From the NCBI GenBank assembly GCA_910586945.1, contig CAJULO010000001.1, forward strand, positions 238,997 to 302,996: DNA of 64,000 nucleotides. Direction: 5' to 3'. The position numbers were made by a program, and so were the translations under genes. The notes under the pieces are model-generated. The model ran no database searches, was not told the DNA's origin, and worked only from the letters and a program-made list of their open reading frames with translations. Shown here piece by piece: positions 46,955 through 55,518 of this stretch. Origin of the DNA: an uncultured Christensenellaceae bacterium (GTDB lineage Bacteria; Bacillota; Clostridia; Christensenellales; Borkfalkiaceae). Position 1 is the first letter of the stretch; each line of letters starts with the position of its first letter.

Positions 46955-47918
46955 GTGGTGGTTTATGGAGGCAAACTATTACTCAATCATAGAAAGAATA
47001 GCGTACAACTGCAAGAGATAAATTATAACTATTTTACTGGGGACAATCTAACAAAGAATGAATACCGTTCCAGTGGTATGCAGTTCTTAGGGGGCTTTAA
47101 AACATATACAGCTCATATGGATACGCATAATATACAAAACATAGTTTTAGATGAATTCTACTATTATAACACAACAAACGGTATCAGTTGGAGTGGCTTT
47201 AAAGGGCAACATGGCAGTATAGGCAAAAAGATCAATCGCAATCAACAACTGATTTATCAAGATAGACAATAGACCTTTTTCCATACAGCTTACTGGGTAT
47301 TATGATGTCTACGAGCGATTATGGGGTTTGCTATGGCATGTAAAAACTAGAACGGTGTACTATGACTATGGCGATGTATTCGACAGTGTATTTACAGCAA
47401 TTAAGTCAAACAATAAGGGCTACGGCGACTACTATATTACAGTAGACTTGTCGCAGTATTTTAGTATTCGAGAGTTTGATAAAAAAACAGGGCAATTCAA
47501 AGGGGACAATGTAACGGACATTATCAAGAACTATGTCGTACTCAAATTTCACTATGATGCTAACGGTGCAAGAAGTAGTAGGCAGTCTCTGTTTGGCTCT
47601 ATTGGTTGCAATCCAAAGTATGACTTATCCAATAGTACGGTAGATATAAGCTATTGGCAGGGAAAGTTGGTGTATACATTAGACGAGAACAGCAAGCTAG
47701 ATGGCAAAGAAGTATTTGCGTATCGGTTCAGTGATATGTACAACGGTTATTTTCTCTCATATACAGTGGACGCAAAAAAGTTTTTAGAAAAGCTTACCAA
47801 TGTAACAATCAATATCAATTTACAGTTGGCAGAGATAGAAAAACGAACTGGCAAAAATGTACTGGGCATAGACTACAACGGCTTAGAGAGTGTACAGTAC
47901 AGCTGGATACAATTATAG
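46955..47918 (+). pseudogene. Unknown protein of the filamentous-phage relic, frameshifted
   Basis: Two open pieces (46955-47272 and 47328-47918) join as one Tyr-rich, beta-rich protein of about 320 residues if one base is shifted near 47262 (the second frame continues back to KIDNRPFSIQ). There are no catalytic motifs. In inoviruses the large protein before the morphogenesis ATPase is usually the host-adsorption minor coat protein, and that is the likeliest role. No clear signal peptide is seen. Confidence 0.45.
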
Positions 47919-48061
47919 TGCAAGGCAATATACCAGAGTTTTACTTGGTGGACAATGCATTTAAAGATGCAAATGTAAAAACAGTTAGACGAAGCCGCAA
48001 TATAGTGCTAGTCGGCAAGATTGGTTCTGGGCTATCAAGGTATACGCAGGTGCCACTATGA
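47918..48061 (+). CDS. Short protein of the filamentous-phage relic
   Basis: The GTG-started frame of 47 residues (VQGNIPEFYLVDNAF near the start, VRRSRNIVLVGKIGSG later) overlaps the previous stop as TAGTG and the next start as ATGA. These overlaps are the only strong support. No family was recognised. Confidence 0.38.
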   Translation: MQGNIPEFYLVDNAFKDANVKTVRRSRNIVLVGKIGSGLSRYTQVPL

Positions 48062-48429
48062 AAGCGAGCGGAGTATGGCAAATCATCTTTTATGTTGTTT
48101 CATTCGTGCTAGTGGTGGCAGGTATATTTTTGGGAATATCGCTTTTTCAAACGGCACGAGCAGAGAGTTATATCAATGGCACAATAGACATCAGCAATAG
48201 ATTTTCACAAAAGAGTTTCATTTATTCAGCAACAAATGTAACCTTTTATCACGACCTATATGACGATACAAATACATACAGTTACGAGCAAGATTTGTTA
48301 AAAGTGGAAGGCTTTAATGGCGAAGAAAAGAGCTACAAAATGCTATTCAATGACCAGCTACTACTCAATGTCAATATACATGCAGGACAAATCAATACAA
48401 GTGTAACAATGCAGTTTTATAGTCTATAG
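48058..48429 (+). CDS. Single-span membrane protein, filamentous-phage relic
   Basis: The protein has 123 residues. A transmembrane helix (about 7-30, IIFYVVSFVLVVAGIFLGISL) is followed by an ARA-type possible cleavage site and a beta-rich external domain. Small membrane proteins of this kind are virion or assembly components in inoviruses. No Cys-rich or specific motif identifies it. Confidence 0.5.
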   Translation: MKASGVWQIIFYVVSFVLVVAGIFLGISLFQTARAESYINGTIDISNRFSQKSFIYSATNVTFYHDLYDDTNTYSYEQDLLKVEGFNGEEKSYKMLFNDQLLLNVNIHAGQINTSVTMQFYSL

Positions 48430-48438
48430 GGCAAGCTA

Positions 48439-48603
48439 TTGGCAAGTCTGGAGCTGAAAATACAGATACGCTTTTTAAGTAATAAAACGCAGTTTAAGTT
48501 GGTAACGATAGGCAAAGAGAATGCGGCATATTTAGAACAATATTGTGTGGACAATGGCATTCGGCTGATTGTATATGAACTGCTAGAACAGGAGAAAGTA
48601 TGA
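48439..48603 (+). CDS. Short protein, filamentous-phage relic
   Basis: The TTG-started frame of 54 residues (KIQIRFLSNKTQFKLVTIGKE in part) ends in ATGA overlap with the next gene. The ribosome site is weak. The frame also reads on from the preceding gene through a TAG, so it may be part of that gene. Confidence 0.35.
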   Translation: MASLELKIQIRFLSNKTQFKLVTIGKENAAYLEQYCVDNGIRLIVYELLEQEKV

Positions 48604-48944
48604 AAGTAACAAAACAAATTTTCATTGTAGTGTTTAGCTTGCTACTTGTGGGGCTTTTCATCTTCATACTGAAATGGAGAATACTGAATTGGAGCAAAGT
48701 CAAAGACGGCATGTCTAGAAGTGGCATCTATACAGAAACAGATATAAAGACGGCATATGAAGATGGGTATAATCAAGCACTGGCTGATAAGGCGGAGTAT
48801 GAGAAGCTAATAGTATATTATAGAGCATTGATAGAGCAATATGAAAAGGAACTTGCGGACTTAAAGAAACCCAAGCAAAGTTTGCTTTATCCAAACAGAC
48901 ATGGAGCGAAAGGTATAAGCTCAGCTATATATAAAGAAAGGTAG
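48600..48944 (+). CDS. Membrane protein with coiled coil, filamentous-phage relic
   Basis: The protein has 114 residues. A transmembrane helix (about 6-25) is followed by DIKTAYEDGYNQALADKAEYEKL and a coiled coil to about residue 95. An AGGAG site lies five bases upstream. It sits directly before the Zot-like ATPase, the usual slot of an assembly partner. It is intact. Confidence 0.55.
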   Translation: MKVTKQIFIVVFSLLLVGLFIFILKWRILNWSKVKDGMSRSGIYTETDIKTAYEDGYNQALADKAEYEKLIVYYRALIEQYEKELADLKKPKQSLLYPNRHGAKGISSAIYKER

Positions 48945-48954
48945 GTAATAGCAA

Positions 48955-49765
48955 ATGATAACAATCATATTTGCCCCACCACGCACAGGCAAGACATGTT
49001 TTTTGACATACATAGCAAGGGAACGAGCTTTTGATAGAGAACGGAACAAATGCATGCCAAGGAAGATATTACATAAGAGAGTAAACGGCTTTACAGAGCT
49101 TACAACCATACCCTTGTATGCGGTATCTGCCAACTATGACATGGCACTGCAAAAGTATGGATACAACAAGCGGTACAATAAAGTTATTAATCCGTACCGC
49201 TTGGGGTTCGACAACGAGTTTGTACAGACGCACTTTAACTTACCATTTGAAATAATTTGTATAACGGAAGCACAAAAATATCTCAACAGCCGAATGAGCA
49301 TGTACTTTCCAGCATGGCAGTCGAGATGGTATGAACAGCATGGACACAACAATTTAGATATCTTTCTAGATATACAAAGATCTATGCTAATAGAGATCAA
49401 TATTCGAGAATTAGCAAGCTTTATTGAGATAGTCAATATATAGAAAGTATGACGGAAAGGGAAATATAAAAGCATTAACTTGGCAGATTTGCAAGATAAA
49501 AAACAGCAGTTTATTTGAGCGGTATATGGCAAGTGGCAAGCAAGATAGGAGTTATTTTAGTGAAGAGTATATAACGGCAAACTACAATGTATTTGCATGC
49601 TATGATAGCCAGTGTTGTAAGCCAAAGTTCTATGATGGACACTTTACCGAAGATTTTGACTATCTGCAAGTAGAGCGAACGGAGCAGAGCTTGCAAGGAT
49701 ATATGCAGTATTTAGAGAGAAATGATGACGAACTACCAGAGAACTACTATCAAAAAAGGAGATAA
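48955..49765 (+). pseudogene. Zot-type inovirus morphogenesis ATPase, broken
   Basis: The N-terminal Walker A APPRTGKTCFLTYIARERA (residues 7-25) and the Walker B-like IICITEAQKYLNSR, followed by WYEQHGHNNLDIFLDIQRSMLIEINIRELASF, fit the Zot/pI family that drives filamentous phage extrusion at the inner membrane. Stops are at 49441 (TAG) and 49450 (TGA). A one-base shift near 49515 leads into the frame ERYMASGKQDRSYF that ends at 49765. These lesions abolish the C-terminal, membrane-associated part. Confidence 0.75.
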
Positions 49766-49768
49766 CAA

Positions 49769-50005
49769 ATGCTAAACTACAACAAGAATAGGTTTATAAA
49801 TCAGTGCTTGCAAAAGTACTATAAAACATTTGCACAGACACTGGACACTGCCGACTATGTGCTAGATAGCGACAACAAGAAGATATTGGGGTATATCTTT
49901 TACAATCTACAAAAGAATTTTAAGAAGCTAGATAAGGTAGATAAACGGTATCAGAGACAGCTAAAACGCCGTATGCGTAGAGAAAAGAGAGCAAATAAAA
50001 GCTAG
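49769..50005 (+). CDS. Small basic helical protein, filamentous-phage relic
   Basis: The protein has 78 residues and is strongly basic at the C-terminus (KRRMRREKRANKS). The AAAAGGAG site is good. It may be a DNA-binding or regulatory protein. No family was recognised. Confidence 0.5.
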   Translation: MLNYNKNRFINQCLQKYYKTFAQTLDTADYVLDSDNKKILGYIFYNLQKNFKKLDKVDKRYQRQLKRRMRREKRANKS

Positions 50006-50070
50006 TAAAACAAGCAAAGAAAGAAGCAAAAGCACAATAAGAAATAGAATAAAAAGGGTGAGAATAACAC

Positions 50071-50289
50071 ATGGGAGTATTCAATAACAAGCAAAAGAAT
50101 TTAGCTCGCAGTATGCAGGTTAGCGAATTAGAGAGTGCCGTTCAACAGAGTAAATCAGACTTGCATATGGCGGTTGATAGTGGAGATAAAAAGCTATTAC
50201 AACAGGCAATCAAGACGCATACAGACTATGAAAGGGCACTCTTTTACAAGAATACCTATCCACAAGATAGGGGAAGAAATAGCTTGTAA
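50071..50289 (+). CDS. Small helical protein before the Rep gene
   Basis: The protein has 72 residues with two predicted helices (SELESAVQQSKSDLHMAVDSG). The ribosome site is weak (AAAAGGGTG). Position before the rolling-circle Rep gene fits a single-strand-binding or copy-control protein, but nothing in the sequence proves it. Confidence 0.45.
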   Translation: MGVFNNKQKNLARSMQVSELESAVQQSKSDLHMAVDSGDKKLLQQAIKTHTDYERALFYKNTYPQDRGRNSL

Positions 50290-50312
50290 TTCTGTTGTAG
50301 TGTGGTGCAAAT

Positions 50313-51255
50313 ATGGCAAAGCAGATAGCATACAGAGAGGCAAAAGTCTATTTTGATGGAAAGCATTACATAGCCATACTAAAGACAAGCCGAAAACTCC
50401 ACTACAAAGCAAGAAAAACGAACAAAAAAATAGAGTGTAACCAAGCAAATAAAGGCTCTGCTAGCCAAAAAATAGCAGAGTCTTTTCCTGTTAGTAAAAA
50501 AGAAGTGTTTGAAAGGGTGTATAGAGAACAGGTTGACTTGCCTGAGCGAGCAAAAAAGCAAGTACTCAACAAAGAAATTCTGCCGTATTTTGAGAACAAA
50601 GCAGATGCTAGAGAGTATATAGAGCAAGAGCTAGCAAAAAAGGCACGCAATAGTATGGTAAGAAGAATACGGATGATACGCAAGGCGAATCTAGCAAACT
50701 TTAATTATTTTGCAACCTTTACCTATGACAGTAAAAAGCATACTGGAGAGAGTTTTAGAAAGAGTTGAAGAATAAGTTGGCACTCTTGCATATAGGCAAG
50801 GTTGGAAGTATATGGGTGTATGGGCACGGTCGCCAGAGAAGCAAAGACTACATTTTCATGGGCTTTTTCATATACTGAAAGGCAAGATGATTGGGGAGCT
50901 GATAACAAAGCAAGATTTTAGTTTTAAGGTACACAAACGGCAGAGTGTAGAGATGAATAGCTATTTTTTAGAGCAGTTTGGGCGAAATGATTTTCAAGAG
51001 GTAGACAAGCGGTTTTTAGGATAAACACTGTCATATTTGATGAAATACATAGATAAGACAGGCGAGCGGATAGTATACAGTAAGGGGCTATATCAGTACT
51101 TTATCAGCGATATAGAGCGAGAAGATATAGCAGCGAGAGTAGGGATAGAAGAGAAAAAACTATTGTTATTTGATGACTTTACATGCATACAGCAAGGGAA
51201 CAAGTTAGACAAAGTGAGCAATGAAACGATACAGAAATGCAAGAAGAGCAACTAG
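50313..51255 (+). pseudogene. HUH-type rolling-circle replication protein, broken
   Basis: The segment NYFATFTYDSKKHTGESFRK is followed, in shifted frames, by LKNKLALLHIGK and WKYMGVWARSPEKQRLHFHGLF. HFH is the HUH metal-binding motif. After a TAA at 51022-51024 the frame resumes with SYLMKYIDKTGERIVYSKG, whose Tyr is the probable nicking residue. Two one-base shifts (near 50762 and 50800) and one stop therefore break the gene. Related proteins replicate inovirus-like and small rolling-circle elements. Confidence 0.78.
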
Positions 51256-51339
51256 TTGACGAGATATTAAGCAAAAGACAAGCGAAAGATTGCAATGACG
51301 AAAGCTGTAAGATAAACAAAAGCAACAAAAAAAGGGCAA

Positions 51340-51379
51340 AGATGCTAGGGCGAAGAAAGCTTGCGTTCGCCGCGCATCT
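51340..51379. repeat. Compound hairpin downstream of Rep, candidate rolling-circle origin
   Basis: AGATGC (51340-51345) pairs with GCATCT (51374-51379), and GGCGAA (51349-51354) with TTCGCC (51366-51371), around an 11-base loop. It is the most G+C-rich structure in the 490-base gene-free stretch 51256-51743. Position after Rep suits an origin. Confidence 0.45.
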
Positions 51380-51743
51380 CTGCTAGTGCAAGCATTTTGA
51401 GCGAGTGATTTGGCAATAGATTTTTAGTTTAGTTAGATAGTTTATTATATTCTTTTAAGTCAGCAAGGGCAGTCCAGTTCAAGTTTGTAAGTTAAAAAGT
51501 AAGATAAAGAATTAGTTTTATTTGATTAGTTTGTTATGTAAAAAGGCAATTATATAGGAAAATAAGTAAAGTTTGTTTATGAAAACTTTTAGGGTTTTGG
51601 TGAAGTTTGACGGTTGGTTAGGTGAGTTGTGAGCGTGTGCTTGTCTGTTTTTTGCTACTTTTTTAGGGCTAATGAAATAATAATTAATGATTGATTTTAT
51701 ATATAAAAAAGTAAAGAAATATTATAATGAGTGGAATAAATTA

Positions 51744-51772
51744 TTGACATTTTCTTAAAAAAATAGTATACT
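51744..51772 (+). promoter_or_regulatory. Promoter of the restriction-modification operon
   Basis: TTGACA (51744-51749), 17 bases and TATACT (51767-51772) form a near-consensus promoter starting near 51779. Confidence 0.75.
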
Positions 51773-51779
51773 AAAATAG

Positions 51780-51876
51780 TACAAGTAAACGCATAACCGA
51801 TAGTACAGTGCTATGCTACGCCTATGCTAGGGTAGAAATCTATTTTAGGGAGTGGTGTTACTTGTATATTTTTTTA
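51780..51876 (+). promoter_or_regulatory. Terminator-like leader of the restriction-modification operon
   Basis: TACAAGTAA (51780-51788) pairs with TTACTTGTA (51858-51866) and is followed by eight T. This stem encloses about 70 bases with further short repeats. It starts at the predicted transcript start and ends before the TTGGAGG site of the first gene. No known riboswitch class was recognised. Confidence 0.5.
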
Positions 51877-51915
51877 ACCTCTGATATGTTAGGAGTAAAT
51901 TTGGAGGTAATATTT

Positions 51916-52911
51916 ATGAAATCAAAGCATAAAGTAAAAAGATTTAATTATGACAAAATAGAATCTAAGCAAGATTCAATCCTGTTATATCAGTATTGGG
52001 GATTACATCCTAAAGCAAGTAGAATACATATTGATACCAAAAGATATAAAAAGATATGTGAGGAGGTTGGGATAACTGATTTTTTACCAGAAGGTATGTT
52101 TGCAAATCGTTCAACTCCATATTATATCCCAACGAAAGTAAATCGTCATGATTACATGATTAATATTTTTAAAGATTTAATAAATGAACTTCGTCGTGAT
52201 TGGTTTGAAGAATATAAGCCTATTTTTGACAAAATTAAAACACCAAAAGAAGTAGCAGAATCTATTAGATTCAATAGCATAATATATACATCAAATTCAG
52301 ATGATTGGGATGAGATTGATTTTGAGTCCATGATGGGAGGTATTCGTCGTTCTCAGCAATATACAAAAATTATAAATTCCTTGTATTGTGAGTTTATTAC
52401 AAAAATTTGTACTGAAATAGATAGAATTACATTGATTGTTATGTGTGAATTAGGATATAAAGGTACTGACTATAATTTTAATACATTTGCTAAATTTTCA
52501 GATGGTTTACAAAAAGATAAAAATGGAATCAAGTTATTACATTTATCAAAATATAACTCTTATAACTTATTGCATAAAATCAATAATTTTTTAAAACATA
52601 ATACTTTGCATGCTTATAATGAGCTAAAAAAACATTATCCAGCGAATGTTCGTAATATAGAGAATGGTACAGCAAAGCAAGAATATCAAAATGGAATGTA
52701 TGCTGGAGATTGGATTATTTTAAAAGAAAATTACATTGATAAACTTTTTAACAAACTACTTAAATTTTTTCAAGATTATTGCAAGAAGTTTGTAAAAGAA
52801 GATGTGGATAGAGCTGACTGGGATTATGACGGATATTTTTTAGATGCTTTTCATCAAATGAAATATCCATTACGCTATTGGGGATTTGAAATATTTGAAT
52901 GGCTAGAATAA
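51916..52911 (+). CDS. Unknown protein, first gene of the R-M operon
   Basis: This 331-residue protein is largely helical. The segment YNLLHKINNFLKHNTLHAYNEL near residue 215 has an N-F-x-K-H pattern reminiscent of some HEPN-type domains, though without a clear R-x4-6-H. No helix-turn-helix is seen, so it is not an obvious controller protein. ATG 51916 follows TTGGAGG; upstream open sequence is leader. The gene is intact and 27 bases upstream of the endonuclease gene. A defence role is inferred only from context. Confidence 0.55.
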   Translation: MKSKHKVKRFNYDKIESKQDSILLYQYWGLHPKASRIHIDTKRYKKICEEVGITDFLPEGMFANRSTPYYIPTKVNRHDYMINIFKDLINELRRDWFEEYKPIFDKIKTPKEVAESIRFNSIIYTSNSDDWDEIDFESMMGGIRRSQQYTKIINSLYCEFITKICTEIDRITLIVMCELGYKGTDYNFNTFAKFSDGLQKDKNGIKLLHLSKYNSYNLLHKINNFLKHNTLHAYNELKKHYPANVRNIENGTAKQEYQNGMYAGDWIILKENYIDKLFNKLLKFFQDYCKKFVKEDVDRADWDYDGYFLDAFHQMKYPLRYWGFEIFEWLE

Positions 52912-52938
52912 ATAAAATTATAATAGGAGTTAATGAGT

Positions 52939-53751
52939 ATGTTTCTACAATATGAGGAATTTATAAGTGAACTGAATAAAAAAATAAAATCAGGAAGTGA
53001 TTTTTACTTGAAGTTATTGCAAACGGTAATAAGTAATCCTAATCGTTATTGTGGGCTTTTTCGTTTAAGTAACGCAAAAACTAAACTTATTCAAAATGTT
53101 ACCCAAAGTAATGAAATTAAGTTTGGCGACTTTATGGAAAGTATAGTTACACTCTATATTGCTAAATTAGGGTATACAAATTTAAATAAGGCTGCAGGTA
53201 GAGATGAAAATGGGAATAAGTTAAATATTGACCAACTCTTTATGAAAGATGAAACAATTTATATGGTGGAACAAAAAATAAGAGATGACCATGATAGTAC
53301 TAAGAAAAGAGGGCAGTTTATAAATTTTGATAAAAAATTGCAACTCATAAGAAGGTTATATCCAAAGCATAAAATTATAGGAATAACTTGGTTTATTGAT
53401 AGTACTTTAGTAAAGAATAGAAAATTTTATTTGAATGAGATAAAAACTATAAATTATCCTAATGTTGAGTTATTTTTGTATTATGGCGAACAATTTTTTG
53501 ATTCATTAGAAAATGGAGCTACTGCATGGCAGGAAATTTTAAAGCATTTAATGCAGTTAAGAATGAGTAATAATAATGACTTGGTATATATTCCTGATTT
53601 TGCAAATGATGAAGAAATCTATCAAGCACTTTTACAATTACCTGTGTCTTATTGGCGTAAATTAAATTCTAATAAAGAACAGTATAGACAGTTAAGAAAA
53701 GAATTATTTAGCAATGGTCCAAATTTAGAGAGAGTAAAGGAAAATAGATAA
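52939..53751 (+). CDS. Type II restriction endonuclease, HinfI-like
   Basis: The protein has 270 residues, close to the HinfI endonuclease (262). The core IYMVEQKIRDDHDSTKKRGQF (about residues 108-128) holds an E-x-K catalytic pair with nearby acidic residues. NKLNIDQLFMKDE precedes it with an acidic residue. ATG 52939 is preferred to 52933 for spacing from AGGAG. Its stop overlaps the methyltransferase start (TAATG). GANTC cleavage is inferred from the partner enzyme. Confidence 0.78.
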   Translation: MFLQYEEFISELNKKIKSGSDFYLKLLQTVISNPNRYCGLFRLSNAKTKLIQNVTQSNEIKFGDFMESIVTLYIAKLGYTNLNKAAGRDENGNKLNIDQLFMKDETIYMVEQKIRDDHDSTKKRGQFINFDKKLQLIRRLYPKHKIIGITWFIDSTLVKNRKFYLNEIKTINYPNVELFLYYGEQFFDSLENGATAWQEILKHLMQLRMSNNNDLVYIPDFANDEEIYQALLQLPVSYWRKLNSNKEQYRQLRKELFSNGPNLERVKENR

Positions 53752-54839
53752 TGGATTATAAAAATAAAATTTTATGTGGCGATACGATAGAGCAGATGAA
53801 ATTATTGCCTGATAAATCTTTTGATTTTTGTTTTGCAGACCCACCATATTTTATGCAAATAGAACAAGGGAAAAAATTGTTTCGAATCGAGGGTACTGAA
53901 TTTAATGGATGTGATGATGATTGGGATAAATTTGATTCAATGGAGTCATACAAAAGATTTACGCATACTTGGTTGTCTCAAGTTCGTAGACTATTAAAAG
54001 ATGATGGGGCAATTTGTCTTATTTCTGGTATGCAGTCCATCTATGAAATTGGCAGTATTCTAAGGGATTTAGGTTATTGGGTAATAAATGATATTGTATG
54101 GTTAAAATCCAACCCTACTCCAAATTTTGGTGGAACAAGATTGAATAATAGTCATGAAACACTAATTTGGGCAACAAAGAGTAAAAAGAGTAAGTTTGTT
54201 TTTAATTATAAAACAGGTAAATATTTAAATGGTGGAAAACAAATAGGTTCAGTTTGGACTTTTCCTATTTGTTCAGGTAAAGAAAGGCTGAGAGATAATA
54301 ATGATAATAAATTACATAATACCCAAAAACCAGAATCTTTAATTGAAAGAATAATTTTACTGTTTACTCGATATGGAGATTTAATTTTAGATCCATTTGG
54401 TGGAACAATGACCACCGCTGCTATGGCAAAAAAAACAGGTAGAAATTATACAATGATTGAGCGTGATGAGAAATATATTCATTATGGTCAGCAAAGAGTA
54501 GAGCAGCAGATTAAGATTATAGGTGAAGTTGAATTGGCAAAGTTTGATGATAAGCCAATCAAAGTAACTATGCAAGAAATGGTAAAACATAATATGTTTA
54601 TTCTTGGTGAAAGTTTTATTCATAAAAATGGAGAAATGGCAAAATTAGTTGCTGCAAATGGTAAATTAGAGTACAGAGGCGAGATAAATTCCATGCATGA
54701 AATTGCAGCTAGAATGATGGGGGCAAAAAATAGAATAAATGCTTTTGAGTATCTATTTGTTGAGCGTAACAATAAAAAAGTTTCTTTAATGGATATAAGA
54801 GAACAATATCGTTTGCAAAAACAATATACAATGATATGA
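53751..54839 (+). CDS. Adenine-specific DNA methyltransferase, HinfI-like
   Basis: The protein has 362 residues. The catalytic motif IV is FADPPYFMQ (about residues 26-34), followed by a typical DDDWDKFDSMESYKRF region. Motif I is LDPFGGTMTTAAMAKKTGRNY near residue 213, so this is a beta-class enzyme. The C-terminal domain (about 270-355) follows HinfI/CcrM architecture, and the length (362 against 359 for M.HinfI) and NPTPNFGGTR segment agree. Target GANTC is likely. It protects host DNA from the neighbouring nuclease. It is intact. Confidence 0.85.
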   Translation: MDYKNKILCGDTIEQMKLLPDKSFDFCFADPPYFMQIEQGKKLFRIEGTEFNGCDDDWDKFDSMESYKRFTHTWLSQVRRLLKDDGAICLISGMQSIYEIGSILRDLGYWVINDIVWLKSNPTPNFGGTRLNNSHETLIWATKSKKSKFVFNYKTGKYLNGGKQIGSVWTFPICSGKERLRDNNDNKLHNTQKPESLIERIILLFTRYGDLILDPFGGTMTTAAMAKKTGRNYTMIERDEKYIHYGQQRVEQQIKIIGEVELAKFDDKPIKVTMQEMVKHNMFILGESFIHKNGEMAKLVAANGKLEYRGEINSMHEIAARMMGAKNRINAFEYLFVERNNKKVSLMDIREQYRLQKQYTMI

Positions 54840-54868
54840 TAAAAGCAAATATGCCATTTTGCATAAAA

Positions 54869-54914
54869 AATGCCACTAATTAAATTGTTGTAAAAACTTG
54901 TAATTAGTGGCATT
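54869..54914 (+). terminator. Terminator-like inverted repeat after the R-M operon
   Basis: Perfect 14-bp arms (54869-54882 and 54901-54914) are separated by an 18-base loop. No long T run follows. Confidence 0.6.
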
Positions 54915-54942
54915 AAAATAAAGATTATAAATATTAGTCTTA

Positions 54943-55146
54943 TTAGTCAATCATCCCATAAATATCATCTACATAATATTTTAAATTATACTGATTGTGA
55001 ATAACACAGTATCTTATATTATTATACCTGCAGATATATGTATGTGGTATTTTATTTCCAAGTATACATAATGGGGAAATAATTATAATTTCTCTTAACT
55101 CACCATTAAGGTGCTTAATATGTGCATATGTTTTAAATTTTTTCAT
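54943..55146 (-). CDS. Short unknown protein
   Basis: The protein has 67 residues and a basic N-terminus (KKFKTYAHIKHLNGELREI). An AAGGAA site lies a few bases upstream. No family was recognised. It is the last open gene of the leftward accessory block. Confidence 0.4.
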   Translation of the reverse strand: MKKFKTYAHIKHLNGELREIIIISPLCILGNKIPHTYICRYNNIRYCVIHNQYNLKYYVDDIYGMID

Positions 55147-55175
55147 TTTAATATTTCCTTGTTTTTATTTCTAAA

Positions 55176-55501
55176 TTATATTGTTTTTGATTTATTTGGA
55201 ACATAGACTTTATTAGCAACTTTTACGGCAGTGTAGGTGATGCCGTCAATCGTTAGGGTAGTGTAGATGGGCTTGCCATATCAGTGTTAGCTCTAATTAA
55301 GAGTTTACTTGTGTTTTCTGAAATACGGTCAAGATTGCCGTCTAAAAATTTGGTGGCATTGCCAACTTCTAGTACCTGTAAGCCTTTCTTCACGAGAAAG
55401 GAATTAAACTGCCAAAGCTCAGCAAAATAGCCGTAACAGTCTAGAATAAAGCAAAAGTCTTGTTCTTGGCAGTAACCAGTAATTCTAAAATAATTTTCCA
55501 T
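55176..55501 (-). pseudogene. Unknown accessory protein, frameshifted near the end
   Basis: An 82-residue open piece with an AAAGGAG site starts MENYFRITGYCQEQDFCFILD. After LIRANTD the original frame is left by one base near 55277; the other frame gives YGKPIYTTLTIDGITYTAV down to TAA at 55176. The joined protein is about 108 residues. No function was recognised; it travels with pcfJ-type genes. Confidence 0.6.
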
Positions 55502-55518
55502 ATCGTCTCCTTTCGGTA

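Noticed and set aside
46746..51743. Short shared stretch TTTTAAGTC near both edges of the filamentous-phage relic as attachment repeats
   Set aside because: Nine A+T-rich bases are expected by chance, and the flanks do not extend the match.
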